The notes under the pieces were generated by a model. It worked only from the letters and a program-made list of their open reading frames with translations. It was not told where the DNA came from and searched no databases. The translations under genes were made by a program, and so were the position numbers. From positions 248,001 to 312,000 of the forward strand of contig OZ245996.1 in assembly GCA_965230205.1 (NCBI GenBank): a stretch of DNA of 64,000 nt. The letters run 5' to 3'. Origin of the DNA: CANLBN01 sp965230205 (GTDB taxonomy: Bacteria; Pseudomonadota; Gammaproteobacteria; Pseudomonadales; Cellvibrionaceae). Shown here one piece after another: positions 41,519-51,396 of the stretch (positions are counted from its first letter, which is position 1; each line of letters starts with the position of its first letter).

Positions 41519-42730
41519 ATGGCAACACCAAAGCAAGCAATCTTTGTTTACAAGGGTACTGATCGCAAAGGCAAAAAAGTAACCGGAGAGATATCAGGTT
41601 CTACTCAAGCATTAGTAAAAGCCCAATTATTAAAGCAGGGAGTTCGACCTAAAGTTGTCCGCAAAAAGCCAAAATCTTTACTTAATAGCAAAAAGAAAAT
41701 AACACCATTAGATGTTGCCGTATTTACCCGACAAATGGCGACTATGATGCGAGCAGGTGTTCCATTAGTACAAAGCTTTGACATTGTATCTGATGGTTTA
41801 GAAAATGAATCTATGAAAGAATTAATTCAACATATTCGTACTGATGTGGCATCAGGGAGCGGATTTGCCTCAGCACTTCGCAAACACCCGCGTTACTTTG
41901 ATGATTTATTTTGTAATTTAGTGGACTCTGGAGAACAATCAGGCGCTCTTGAAACACTACTTGACCGTATTGCTACCTACAAAGAAAAAACTGAAGCACT
42001 TAAAGCCAAAATTAAAAAAGCCTTAACATACCCTATAGCCGTTGTAATTGTGGCTCTTGTTGTAACTGCAATCTTGTTAATAAAGGTTGTGCCACAATTT
42101 GCAGAAACATTTAGTAGTTTTGGAGCAGACCTTCCTGCATTTACTTTATTTGTTCTAGCAATCTCTGCTTTTGTTCAAGAAACTTGGCTGATTATATTAG
42201 TAGCAATAATTGCTACTTTTTTTATTATCAGGGAAATGCATAGGCGATCGCCGGGGTTTCGAAAAACCATAGATAAATTATCATTACGTATCCCAATTAT
42301 CGGAAAAATTATTTATAACTCCATTTTAGCAAGGTATGCTCGTACTTTATCTACCACTTTTGCTGCTGGTGTACCATTAATTGACTCATTAGAATCCGTG
42401 GCTGGCGCCACTGGTAACATTGTTTATGAAACAGCTGTATTATCTATTCGTGACAATGTTGCTACAGGTATCCAACTCAATCAGGCAATGCGTTCTACCG
42501 ATATGTTCCCAGGCATGATGTTACAAATGACAGCCATTGGGGAAGAATCTGGTTCATTAGACGACATGCTAGATAAAGTGGCAACATACCATGAAGGTGT
42601 AGTAGATGACATGGTTGATAATTTAACTTCTTTGCTAGAGCCTATGATCATGTCTGTACTCGGAGTACTTGTTGGCGGCTTATTAATAGCAATGTATTTA
42701 CCTATATTCCAACTAGGTCAAGTTGTTTAA
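41519..42730 (+). CDS. pilC: Type IV pilus inner-membrane platform protein PilC
   Basis: The 403-residue polytopic protein couples PilB to pilin polymerisation. It has two copies of the GspF domain: one with VAVFTRQMATMMRAGVPLVQSFDIV and one with ILARYARTLSTTFAAGVPLIDSLESV, each followed by a GEESG- or GEQSG-type motif. Three membrane segments are visible, the last near the C-terminus (MSVLGVLVGGLLIAMYLPIF). It starts two bases after the pilB stop. Confidence 0.98.
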   Translation: MATPKQAIFVYKGTDRKGKKVTGEISGSTQALVKAQLLKQGVRPKVVRKKPKSLLNSKKKITPLDVAVFTRQMATMMRAGVPLVQSFDIVSDGLENESMKELIQHIRTDVASGSGFASALRKHPRYFDDLFCNLVDSGEQSGALETLLDRIATYKEKTEALKAKIKKALTYPIAVVIVALVVTAILLIKVVPQFAETFSSFGADLPAFTLFVLAISAFVQETWLIILVAIIATFFIIREMHRRSPGFRKTIDKLSLRIPIIGKIIYNSILARYARTLSTTFAAGVPLIDSLESVAGATGNIVYETAVLSIRDNVATGIQLNQAMRSTDMFPGMMLQMTAIGEESGSLDDMLDKVATYHEGVVDDMVDNLTSLLEPMIMSVLGVLVGGLLIAMYLPIFQLGQVV

Positions 42731-42747
42731 AAAATACAGTCATCTCT

Positions 42748-43641
42748 ATGTTTGAATCTATAATAAACGGGTTAAATAATTTATCTAGCTTTCCTTTTTT
42801 CTACTACCCTCTTATATTTGTAGTTAGCTTGTTAATAGGCAGTTTTTTAAACGTCGTAATACTTCGTACACCTAAAATATTAGAGCAAGAATTTCGACAA
42901 GAATGCTGTGATTTATTAGAAGTAAAAAATACTGAAAAAGAAACCGCTCATAAAAAACTGTCTCTCTCATACCCACCATCTACATGTCCGCAATGCGGCA
43001 CTATAATAAAGCCTTGGCACAACATTCCTGTTATTAGTTATCTACTTTTAAAAGGGCAATGCAACAACTGTAAAACACCGATCAGTATTCGATATCCCAT
43101 TATAGAATTGGCAACAGGCCTTTTATCCCTTTTAACTATATTTTTATTAGGCTTTTCTGCAGCAGGCTTGTTGTCTTTATTACTGCTATGGACATTAATT
43201 ACACTGACTGCAATTGATATCGACACGTATTTGCTGCCTGACAATATAACCTTGCCTTTACTATGGTTAGGATTAATTATTAATAGCTTTGGCATTTTTA
43301 CTGATCTATCCAGTGCCGTATGGGGTGCAATTTTTGGGTATTTATCGCTATGGAGTGTGTACTGGTTATTTAAACTATTGACCAAAAAAGAAGGCATGGG
43401 TTACGGAGACTTTAAATTGCTAGCCGCTTTAGGCGCATGGATGGGTTGGCAATTTGTGCCGTTAATTATCTTATTATCTTCTTTTGTAGGAGCAGTCATC
43501 GGTATTGTAGGCATCATAATAATGGGGCGAGACAAAAATATTCCTATTCCCTTCGGCCCTTATCTAGCCATTGCCGGCTGGATTGCTTTTCTGTGGGGTG
43601 ATGCCATTATTGATTTTTATTTTAATACTCTTGCAGTGTAA
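42748..43641 (+). CDS. pilD: Prepilin peptidase PilD
   Basis: The 297-residue membrane aspartyl protease cleaves prepilin leaders and methylates the new N-terminus. It has the GSFLNVVILRTPK segment and the four-cysteine domain CPQCGTIIKPWHN...CNNC. The two catalytic aspartates lie in TAIDIDTYLLPD and GYGDFKLL. About eight membrane segments are evident. Its substrates here are the three prepilins encoded at 36577, 38195 and 39010. It follows pilC after 17 bases. Confidence 0.97.
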   Translation: MFESIINGLNNLSSFPFFYYPLIFVVSLLIGSFLNVVILRTPKILEQEFRQECCDLLEVKNTEKETAHKKLSLSYPPSTCPQCGTIIKPWHNIPVISYLLLKGQCNNCKTPISIRYPIIELATGLLSLLTIFLLGFSAAGLLSLLLLWTLITLTAIDIDTYLLPDNITLPLLWLGLIINSFGIFTDLSSAVWGAIFGYLSLWSVYWLFKLLTKKEGMGYGDFKLLAALGAWMGWQFVPLIILLSSFVGAVIGIVGIIIMGRDKNIPIPFGPYLAIAGWIAFLWGDAIIDFYFNTLAV

Positions 43642-43657
43642 CCATTGGTTATTCTTA

Positions 43658-44254
43658 ATGAAGTTTATATTAGGTGTAACAGGAGGTATTGGTAGTGGCA
43701 AGACAGCAGCTACAGATCAATTTGCGTCCCATGGCATACAAGTTATAGATGCTGACACCATCGCGCGCCAAGTTGTCGATATAGGCTCTCCTGCTTTATC
43801 AACAATATCCGATCACTTTGGAAAAGATATTTTATTAAAAAATGGAGCATTAAATCGCTCACTATTACGCAAAATTATTTTTGACGATAAACAAGAACAA
43901 CAATGGCTAGAGAATTTATTACATCCACCAATAAGAAAAGAAATCACAACAGCATTAAATAAAACGACATCTGCTTATGCAATTTTATCCGCACCTTTAT
44001 TGCTAGAGAATAACCTACACTCAATTACAGATAAAGTGTTAGTGATTGATTGCGATGAAGAACTACAAATAGAACGCGCCAGCAAAAGAGATAAAAACTC
44101 TTCAAACATCATCAAAAAGATTATGCAGCAGCAGATGAGCCGTAGTGATCGTATAGCCAAAGCTGATGATATTATTATTAATAACAGCACGTTATCTAAC
44201 TTACAAAAAATGGTGGACGACTACCATTTTAAACTATTAAAAACTATCACATGA
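43658..44254 (+). CDS. coaE: Dephospho-CoA kinase
   Basis: CoaE phosphorylates dephospho-CoA to CoA in the last step of CoA synthesis. The product of 198 residues begins MKFILGVTGGIGSGKTAATDQF with the P-loop at residues 8-15, then VIDADTIARQVV and LLHPPIRKEI. I choose ATG 43658; a longer frame overlaps pilD and has no family match. The order pilD-coaE-yacG is conserved in gammaproteobacteria. Confidence 0.96.
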   Translation: MKFILGVTGGIGSGKTAATDQFASHGIQVIDADTIARQVVDIGSPALSTISDHFGKDILLKNGALNRSLLRKIIFDDKQEQQWLENLLHPPIRKEITTALNKTTSAYAILSAPLLLENNLHSITDKVLVIDCDEELQIERASKRDKNSSNIIKKIMQQQMSRSDRIAKADDIIINNSTLSNLQKMVDDYHFKLLKTIT

Positions 44255-44436
44255 ATACTACTGATACACTGACAGAACTTAACTGCCCTAATTGTAAGAA
44301 GACTATATATTGGTCAGAAGACTACCCATATCGCCCCTTTTGCAGCCATCGCTGTCAATTAATTGATCTAGGAGAATGGGCTAATGAAAGTTATCGCGTT
44401 CCTGTATCTGACGAAAACAAAGAAGATTGGGAATAA
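44251..44436 (+). CDS. yacG: DNA gyrase inhibitor YacG, zinc-finger protein
   Basis: The 61-residue protein has the CPNCKK...YRPFCSHRCQLIDLGEWANESYRVP layout with four cysteines for one zinc. The family binds gyrase and inhibits its activity in Escherichia coli. Its ATG overlaps the coaE stop by four bases. Confidence 0.95.
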   Translation: MNTTDTLTELNCPNCKKTIYWSEDYPYRPFCSHRCQLIDLGEWANESYRVPVSDENKEDWE

Positions 44437-44467
44437 AATCTATTTTTACTTTTGCTCTAGAGTACCA

Positions 44468-44592
44468 CTGAAAATGTTGGCGAGGCAGTAAGTGCAAGGC
44501 AAAAATTATCGAAATGAGGGAGTTTATACGTAATAAATGACCGATTTGAGCTAATTTTTAACGCTGCAATTGCAACGCAGGTAATTTTTCAG
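44468..44592. repeat. Long imperfect palindrome between yacG and mutT
   Basis: Outer arms CTGAAAATG and ATTTTTCAG, middle arms around AAAAATTA and TAATTTTT, and an apex TTTAT-ACGTA-ATAAA at 44523-44537 fold into one imperfect hairpin of about 125 bases. Composition and layout resemble dispersed intergenic repeat families of marine gammaproteobacteria. It overlaps the last codon of mutT. Only one copy is seen in this window. Confidence 0.5.
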
Positions 44593-44984
44593 AGATTCTC
44601 TAGTAGTTTTTCTATGATGGCTCGATTAGCGACAGGGAATTGGAATTCTCCAAGATGATTTAATAGCACCCATTTAACTTCCTGTCCTTCTAGACCTATA
44701 GCTTCCCCGGAATATTCTTCACACAACAGTACATCTAAAAATACTTGCTTATCACCATAGTCGTGGTGAATCTCCATAAACGATTCACCTGAAAGAATAT
44801 TTATATCGACCTCTTCTTTAAATTCGCGCACAAGAGCATCATAAACAGTCTCACCAGACTCTACTTTGCCGCCAGGGAATTCCCATAATCCACCCTGGTG
44901 AGTGCTGTCAGGTCGTTTTGCAATTAATACTTCATTATGATTATTGAGAACAATGCCAACAGCAACATGAATGGATCTTTTCAT
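44589..44984 (-). CDS. mutT: MutT-type 8-oxo-dGTP pyrophosphatase
   Basis: The 131-residue Nudix hydrolase removes oxidised guanine nucleotides from the pool. The Nudix box lies at about 39-61 (GGKVESGETV then REFKEEVDI). The usual glycine near the end of the box is Asp60, a mild departure. It begins KRSIHVAVGIVLNNHNEVLIAKRP as MutT does. It ends in the palindrome at 44468-44592. It follows argJ, and secA lies upstream, as in Pseudomonas-type gene order. Confidence 0.95.
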   Translation of the reverse strand: MKRSIHVAVGIVLNNHNEVLIAKRPDSTHQGGLWEFPGGKVESGETVYDALVREFKEEVDINILSGESFMEIHHDYGDKQVFLDVLLCEEYSGEAIGLEGQEVKWVLLNHLGEFQFPVANRAIIEKLLENL

Positions 44985-45004
44985 AGGTATTATTTATGAT
45001 AAAT

Positions 45005-46225
45005 TTAGGTGCGGTACTCTGCATTTATTTTTATATATTCATGCGAAAGGTCTGTTGTCCAAATAGTCTCTGAAACATCACCACGACCTAAACAGACTCG
45101 CAGTGTTATTTCAGATTGGCTCATTACCCGTTGCCCATCATCTTCACGATAAGTGACAGCTCGACCACCATCCTCAACAATCAACACATCATCAAGATAA
45201 ACACGTATTTTATCTGAATTTAAACCCTCAACACCAGAATAACCAATAGCAGCAACAATTCTCCCCCAGTTAGCATCTGACGCAAACAATGCAGTTTTTA
45301 CCAAAGGTGAATGAGCTATAGCGTACGCCACTTGCAAACACTCATCATTATTCCCACCCTCTTCCACAACAATAGAGACAAACTTTGTTGCCCCCTCACC
45401 ATCGCGAACAACAGTTTGAGCCAGAGACTGAAACACATCAATAATCGCTTGCTTAAATAAAAGGTAACTGGGGGAGTCTTCACGATCAATAGTAATCGCA
45501 CTTGTTCCTGCGGCAATTAACATACAACTATCATTTGTCGATGTATCGCCATCGATAGTAATACGATTAAACGAAAGGTCTGCAGCTTCTTTAACAAGTT
45601 TTTGTAATATGTTTTGATCCACTACTGCATTAGTTGCAACATATGCCAGCATAGTCGCCATATTTGGGTTGATCATTCCGGAGCCTTTAGCAATACCATT
45701 AACAACCAACTCCTGCCCATCAATATCAAGCGACACTGTGGCACCTTTCGGTTGCGTATCTGTTGTCATGATACCTTTAGCCGCTAGAGACCAGTTATCA
45801 TTGCTAAGACCAGAGTGCAAAGCCGGTAAAGCGTCTTCAATTTTTTCTACAGGTAGTGGCTCACCGATCACTCCTGTAGAAAAAGGCAACACCTGCTCAA
45901 CACTCACATCACCGTTTTCAGCCACAGCAGCACAACTAATTAATGCTGCCTCCATTCCTTGCTCCCCTGTACAAGCATTCGCATTACCAGAATTAATTAA
46001 TAAGTAACGGCTATTCGATGTTTTTTCTAGATGCTCTTTGCAAAGTGTCACCGGTGCAGCACAGTAAGCATTCTTGGTAAATACTCCTGCAACCTTAGCG
46101 TTAGAGGGCAGCTCAAATAATACGACATCCAACTTACCCTGTTTTTTAATGCCTGCACTGGCAGCATTTAGTTTAATGCCATCAATTACTGGCATATCTG
46201 GAAAAACTAACTTACCTACTGTCAT
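45005..46225 (-). CDS. argJ: Glutamate N-acetyltransferase/ornithine acetyltransferase ArgJ
   Basis: ArgJ recycles the acetyl group in arginine synthesis. The 406-residue precursor cleaves itself at the conserved site before Thr in NPNMATMLA, giving two subunits. DGDTSTNDSC, ASDANWGRIVAAIGYSG and the C-terminal EYRT also match. It is 20 bases from mutT on the same strand. Confidence 0.97.
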   Translation of the reverse strand: MTVGKLVFPDMPVIDGIKLNAASAGIKKQGKLDVVLFELPSNAKVAGVFTKNAYCAAPVTLCKEHLEKTSNSRYLLINSGNANACTGEQGMEAALISCAAVAENGDVSVEQVLPFSTGVIGEPLPVEKIEDALPALHSGLSNDNWSLAAKGIMTTDTQPKGATVSLDIDGQELVVNGIAKGSGMINPNMATMLAYVATNAVVDQNILQKLVKEAADLSFNRITIDGDTSTNDSCMLIAAGTSAITIDREDSPSYLLFKQAIIDVFQSLAQTVVRDGEGATKFVSIVVEEGGNNDECLQVAYAIAHSPLVKTALFASDANWGRIVAAIGYSGVEGLNSDKIRVYLDDVLIVEDGGRAVTYREDDGQRVMSQSEITLRVCLGRGDVSETIWTTDLSHEYIKINAEYRT

Positions 46226-46345
46226 GATTTATATCACTATTTTAATCGATAAATAGCCAGCCCATACTTAGCAAACGTACTGAATAATGTTACGTGCTTA
46301 AGTGTAGGACTAGCAGGAGAGTTATATAACAATCACTCTATGAAA

Positions 46346-49078
46346 CTAAAGCTTGCCATGGCATTGTTTATATTTTTTACCTGACCCACAAGGACAAGGC
46401 TCATTTCTCCCCACCTTTCTTTCATCTCTCACAAAAGGCTGCTCGTTGACTTCTTCCACTTCTTGAGGAGCTTCATTACTCTGAAGAGCCGAAGCCTGAG
46501 CATGCTCTAACTTCATATCCTGCTCTTGCTTGATCCTTCTCTCCTCTTCCATTGCTGCCATTTCTTCAGGAGAAACTGGCTCAACACGGGCTAAAATACG
46601 CACAGTTTCTGTTTTAATGGTCTCTAGCATGGATTGAAACAATTCAAACGATTCCCGCTTATACTCTTGTTTTGGATTTTTTTGAGCATATGCCCGCAGA
46701 CCAATACCTTGTCGAAGGTGGTCCATATTCAGCAAATGTTCTTTCCACTGCATATCAAGAATTTGCAACATAACTTGCTTTTCTATCTCAATTAACGACG
46801 GGTCTAGGCGCTCACATTTCTCATCATATACAGCTTGCACATCAGTAAGAATTTTTTCTCTCAAAGATTCTTCGTGCAAACTATCATCATCATCCAGCCA
46901 TTGCTGAATAGGCAGCTCAACATCGTATTCATTAATTAAATTTTGTTCGAGACCGGGAATATCCCATTGCTCTTCCATACTTTGAATCGGGATATAGCCA
47001 CTAATCGTATCGTTCACAACATCCTGTCGAATATTATTCACAATATCTCGAATAGACTCAGCTTCCAGCAAATCATTACGCTGTGTGTAAATGACTTGGC
47101 GCTGATCATTAGCAACATCATCAAATTCAAGCAATTGCTTACGAATATCGAAGTTACGACCTTCAACTTTTCTCTGTGCCTTTTCTATCGCATTGGTAAC
47201 CATCTTATGCTCGATGGCTTCACCTTTATCCATACCCATCGATTGCATAAAGGCTCGAACTCGATCAGACATAAAAATACGCATGAGATTATCTTCCATT
47301 GAAAGATAAAAGCGTGATAAACCTGGGTCACCCTGCCTACCCGCACGCCCCCGTAGCTGATTGTCAATTCGTCGAGATTCATGACGTTCAGTGCCAAGAA
47401 TATGCAACCCACCCGCATCCATTACTTGTTGATGGCGCTCCTTCCAATTTGCGGTTACTTTTTCAATTTCGGCATCAGAAGGGTTTTTCAATGATGCTAT
47501 TTCAGCTTCTAAATTACCCCCTAGAACAATATCAGTACCACGGCCCGCCATATTTGTCGCAATAGTGACTGCCTTAGGACGACCCGCCTGGGCAACGATT
47601 TCAGCTTCTTTTTCGTGGAATTTTGCATTCAATACCTGATGAGCAATACCTTCTTTTTTCAATCTATTCGATAGCTCTTCAGATGACTCTACCGAAGCAG
47701 TACCAACAAGAATAGGAGCATTTTGCTTTTGATATTTAATGATATCTGCAGCAATAGCGTCGTATTTTTCATCAATTGATAAATAAATGAGGTCGTTTAA
47801 ATCTTGTCGGGAAATCTCTTTATTGGTGGGAATAACCACAACATCCAAGTTATAGATTTGACGAAATTCAAAGGCTTCTGTATCTGCTGTACCCGTCATA
47901 CCCGACAACTTAGGGTATAAACGGAAATAGTTCTGGAATGTTGTCGATGCTAATGTCTGCGATTCATTTTGAATAGAAACATTCTCTTTAGCTTCAATGG
48001 CTTGGTGTAAACCTTCTGACATTCGTCGTCCAGGAAGGGTTCGTCCTGTATGCTCATCAATAAGTAATATTTCGCCATCTTGAACGATGTACTGCACATC
48101 TTTTAGTAATAATGTATGTGCCTTTAAGCCTGCATGAACGTGATGGAGAAGATTCAGGTTAGTGGATGCATACAAGCTATCATCTGCATCCAGAAGCTTC
48201 ATTTGGATTAGCAGCTCTTCAACTTTTTGATGCCCCTTTTCAGTCAACTCAACCTGGCGTTGCTTTTCATCTATCGAATAATCACCTTGAGGCTCTGGTC
48301 TTTCCTCACCTTTCTTATAGGTTGTATCAACCACATGACCTTCAAGCTTTGGAATAATTTGGTTAATTTTCTTATAAAGCTCGGCATTGTTTTCAACCTG
48401 CCCAGAAATAATGAGAGGTGTACGCGCCTCATCAATTAAAATCGAATCTACCTCATCGATAATGCCAAAAGATAAAGGACGTTGAACCCGCTGCTCTTTA
48501 GAGAAGGCCATATTGTCACGAAGATAATCAAAACCAAATTCATTGTTGGTCCCATAAGTAATATCTGCGGCGTAAGCGGCATGCTTATTTTCATGCTCTT
48601 GCATACTTTGAATAACACCGACTTTCATACCTAAGAACTCATAGACAGGTGACATCCAGCCCGCATCACGACTTGCAAGGTAGTCATTAACGGTAACCAC
48701 ATGCACACTACCTGCTAGAGCATTGAGGTAAGCAGGCAAGGTCGCCACTAATGTTTTACCTTCACCCGTCCTCATTTCTGCAATGCGCCCTTCATGAAGG
48801 GTAATGCCACCAATCATTTGCACATCGAAATGACGTAGACCGAGTGTACGCTTAGAGGCCTCTCGAACAGCAGCAAATGCTTCCACTAACAGTTTGTCTA
48901 ATGTTTCACCATCGTTTAAGCGTTGACGAAATTCTACGGTTTTCTCACGCAAAGCCTCATCAGCCAGCTTTTCCATCTCAGGCTCTAATAGGTTAATTTG
49001 CTTAACCAATTTACCCATCCGTTTTAATTCACGCCCATTTTTGGAGCCAAAAACAGCTTTAAACACCTTGTTAAACAT
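46346..49078 (-). CDS. secA: Protein translocase ATPase SecA
   Basis: The 910-residue motor drives post-translational export through SecYEG. The Walker A site MRTGEGKT is at 102-109, the DEAD-like motif is GIIDEVDSILIDEARTPLIISG, and NMAGRGTDIVLGGN is present. The C-terminal zinc tail reads EPCPCGSGKKYKQCHGKL. Length and domain order are standard. The M23 peptidase gene lies 136 bases upstream and argJ 120 bases downstream. Confidence 0.99.
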   Translation of the reverse strand: MFNKVFKAVFGSKNGRELKRMGKLVKQINLLEPEMEKLADEALREKTVEFRQRLNDGETLDKLLVEAFAAVREASKRTLGLRHFDVQMIGGITLHEGRIAEMRTGEGKTLVATLPAYLNALAGSVHVVTVNDYLASRDAGWMSPVYEFLGMKVGVIQSMQEHENKHAAYAADITYGTNNEFGFDYLRDNMAFSKEQRVQRPLSFGIIDEVDSILIDEARTPLIISGQVENNAELYKKINQIIPKLEGHVVDTTYKKGEERPEPQGDYSIDEKQRQVELTEKGHQKVEELLIQMKLLDADDSLYASTNLNLLHHVHAGLKAHTLLLKDVQYIVQDGEILLIDEHTGRTLPGRRMSEGLHQAIEAKENVSIQNESQTLASTTFQNYFRLYPKLSGMTGTADTEAFEFRQIYNLDVVVIPTNKEISRQDLNDLIYLSIDEKYDAIAADIIKYQKQNAPILVGTASVESSEELSNRLKKEGIAHQVLNAKFHEKEAEIVAQAGRPKAVTIATNMAGRGTDIVLGGNLEAEIASLKNPSDAEIEKVTANWKERHQQVMDAGGLHILGTERHESRRIDNQLRGRAGRQGDPGLSRFYLSMEDNLMRIFMSDRVRAFMQSMGMDKGEAIEHKMVTNAIEKAQRKVEGRNFDIRKQLLEFDDVANDQRQVIYTQRNDLLEAESIRDIVNNIRQDVVNDTISGYIPIQSMEEQWDIPGLEQNLINEYDVELPIQQWLDDDDSLHEESLREKILTDVQAVYDEKCERLDPSLIEIEKQVMLQILDMQWKEHLLNMDHLRQGIGLRAYAQKNPKQEYKRESFELFQSMLETIKTETVRILARVEPVSPEEMAAMEEERRIKQEQDMKLEHAQASALQSNEAPQEVEEVNEQPFVRDERKVGRNEPCPCGSGKKYKQCHGKL

Positions 49079-49214
49079 AAGAAACCTTGAATATTATTGC
49101 TTTAAAGAAAAAGTAAGATAGAGACTATTAGTGTATCTACTTAATGGTACTACTTAAAAAAACTTCAAGTAGACAAAAGAGACAGAATAGAGAAACTGTC
49201 AAAGAAGAGAGATA

Positions 49215-50153
49215 TTAACGATGAGTACGATTGATATAAGTCGCCGGATCGACAGGCCGACCATATTTATAGACTTCAAAATGAACATGTGGACCAGTGG
49301 ATCGACCTGTGCTACCCATTAATGCAATGATTTGGCCTTTTTTAACCACATCACCGATTTTAACTAAATTTTTCTTATTATGAGCATAACGGGTCTTAAA
49401 GCCGCCACCATGGTTAATTTCAACAAAACCGCCATAACCACTACGCTCGCCTGACTCAACCACAACCCCTGAAGCTACTGCGATAATATCAGACCCAAGT
49501 TTGCCAGCGAAATCGACACCATTATGCCAGGATATGGAGCCATTAAAAGGATCTGTACGACGACCAAAGCGAGATGACATCCAACCTTTATTAACCGGAC
49601 GACCCGCAACAAAGATATCTTTTTGCAATTTACGCTTGGCCATTAATGCTTCGAGAGTCTCTAACTGTTGCTCCCGATCATCAATCTTCTCGATCAGCTG
49701 CTCAACCGTCCTCATAAACTCAGGTGGCTGATAGGCTTCACCCAAAGCAACCGTCTCTGGACCACCTACCGCTGGGGTCTGGTTAAAGTCAAACTCCCCG
49801 CTATCCAGTTTCGCTATGGTTGTTAGACGCTCGCCGAGAGCATCCAAACGTACCAACCGAGCTTGCAATTCCGCCATTCGCAAGGTGATAGCACTCAATT
49901 GTGTATTCGCCCGATCTTGAGCGCTAACCATTTCTTGCTTTTGTTCAGCCAGGTTTTCAGACCACTTTTCAGCAGTATCTGCTGTCAATACATCGGATGT
50001 TGCTGCATCATCAGCCGCTAATTTATGGCCTAAATACAAGCCAATACCTAACGGCAAGCCCAAAACACATACGGATAACAGTGCGCGTGTCCAACCACCC
50101 AGGGTTAAGTGACGTACTTTGCCATGATATTTATTGACTACAATAACTTTCAT
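49215..50153 (-). CDS. M23 family (LytM-type) metallopeptidase
   Basis: The 312-residue protein has an N-terminal membrane anchor at about 22-44, a coiled coil, and a C-terminal LytM domain. The zinc motif histidines are in SWHNGVDFAGKLGSD and in GPHVHFEVYKYGRPVDP, so the site looks intact. It faces the periplasm and would cut peptidoglycan cross-links or activate amidases. Position next to lpxC and secA is common in Pseudomonadales and relatives. The promoter must lie in the 331-base gap 50154-50484, where apart from the lpxC terminator I see nothing. Confidence 0.93.
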   Translation of the reverse strand: MKVIVVNKYHGKVRHLTLGGWTRALLSVCVLGLPLGIGLYLGHKLAADDAATSDVLTADTAEKWSENLAEQKQEMVSAQDRANTQLSAITLRMAELQARLVRLDALGERLTTIAKLDSGEFDFNQTPAVGGPETVALGEAYQPPEFMRTVEQLIEKIDDREQQLETLEALMAKRKLQKDIFVAGRPVNKGWMSSRFGRRTDPFNGSISWHNGVDFAGKLGSDIIAVASGVVVESGERSGYGGFVEINHGGGFKTRYAHNKKNLVKIGDVVKKGQIIALMGSTGRSTGPHVHFEVYKYGRPVDPATYINRTHR

Positions 50154-50437
50154 AAACTGTCGCGTATCAATATTGCTTGCAGTAACCCCGAGAACCAGAC
50201 TTTAAAGGCTCAGAGCATGGATTTTTAATGGAAATCTGTCGTTTTTAACTACATTTTTGGCAGTTAAGGGAGGCAGACATTACATTTTTTAACAAAATTA
50301 ATCAACTCAATATAAAATATGGCTTAAAAACAAAGAATTACCAACCATTCTTAAGACCATTTTTATATCAGTTTCCGTATTATTATGGTCATTACCTATA
50401 GTGACCACTATCCCACCTGTTTATAAGCCCTAATAAC

Positions 50438-50469
50438 AAAAAACCCGGCTCAATGAGCCAGGCTTTTTG
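50438..50469 (-). terminator. Terminator of lpxC
   Basis: On the minus strand GCCTGGCTC and GAGCCGGGT form a stem with an ATT loop, followed by TTTTTT. It lies 16 bases after the lpxC stop. Confidence 0.88.
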
Positions 50470-50484
50470 TAAATCAGGTAAAAT

Positions 50485-51396
50485 CTATATTGCCATCGCT
50501 AGTTTCACATAGGAAATAGGCGCTTCTTCTTCATCCTCAAAGGTGACAACTTCCCAGGCATCAGGCTGAGCAATCAGTTGCCGCAATGATTTATTATTTA
50601 AGGCATGACCAGACTTATGAGCTTGGAATTCGCCAATTAGGCTATTGCCCAGCAAATAGAGATCGCCAATGGCATCTAGCATCTTATGTTTAACAAACTC
50701 ATCTTCATAACGCAGGCCATCTTCATTTAAAACACGATATTCATCAACGACAATCGCATTATCCATGCTACCGCCCTTGGCTAAACCTTTCGAGCGTAGA
50801 TATTCAATTTCATGCATAAAGCCAAAAGTACGCGCTCTACTAACCTCCTTAACAAAAGAGGTACTAGAAAAATCAATACTGGATTGTAAAGAACGATCAC
50901 GAAAGACAGGGTGATCAAAATCGATGCTAAAGCTGACCTTAAAACCATTGAAAGGCTTGAAACTGGCAGTTTTATCGCCATCTTTTACCGTAACTTCTTT
51001 CTTAATTCTGATAAATTTCTTAGCAACTGACTGTTCTTGGATACCTGCAGACTGGATTAAAAATACAAAAGGGCCCGCACTCCCATCCATAATAGGCACT
51101 TCAGCAGCAGTTACGTCAACAATAGCGTTATCAATACCTAAACCAGCCATCGCTGATAATAAATGTTCAACCGTCGAAACTTTAGCATCCCCAGATACCA
51201 AAGAAGTTGATAATGTCGTTTCGCCCACATTTTCCGCTACAGCGGGTATTTCAACAACTGGGTCTAAATCTGTACGTCGGAAGACTATACCGTGGTCTTC
51301 AGGCGCAGGTTTCAGAGTCAGATAAACTTTCTCGCCAGTGTGTAGACCGACACCGGTGGCTCTGATTTCATTCTTGAGTGTGCGTTGACGGATCAT
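50485..51396 (-). CDS. lpxC: UDP-3-O-acyl-N-acetylglucosamine deacetylase LpxC
   Basis: LpxC carries out the committed step of lipid A synthesis. The product of 303 residues begins MIRQRTLKNEIRATGVGLHTGEKV. Zinc histidines occur in VEHLLSAMAGLGIDN and HKMLDAIGDL, and HKSGHALNN is present. I choose ATG 51396 by family length; an ATG at 51423 would add nine residues. It follows ftsZ in the standard order. Confidence 0.97.
   Translation of the reverse strand: MIRQRTLKNEIRATGVGLHTGEKVYLTLKPAPEDHGIVFRRTDLDPVVEIPAVAENVGETTLSTSLVSGDAKVSTVEHLLSAMAGLGIDNAIVDVTAAEVPIMDGSAGPFVFLIQSAGIQEQSVAKKFIRIKKEVTVKDGDKTASFKPFNGFKVSFSIDFDHPVFRDRSLQSSIDFSSTSFVKEVSRARTFGFMHEIEYLRSKGLAKGGSMDNAIVVDEYRVLNEDGLRYEDEFVKHKMLDAIGDLYLLGNSLIGEFQAHKSGHALNNKSLRQLIAQPDAWEVVTFEDEEEAPISYVKLAMAI

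Noticed and set aside
43571..43657. N-terminal extension of coaE
   Set aside because: It lies inside pilD in another frame. The family start MKFILGVTGGIGSGKT begins at 43658.
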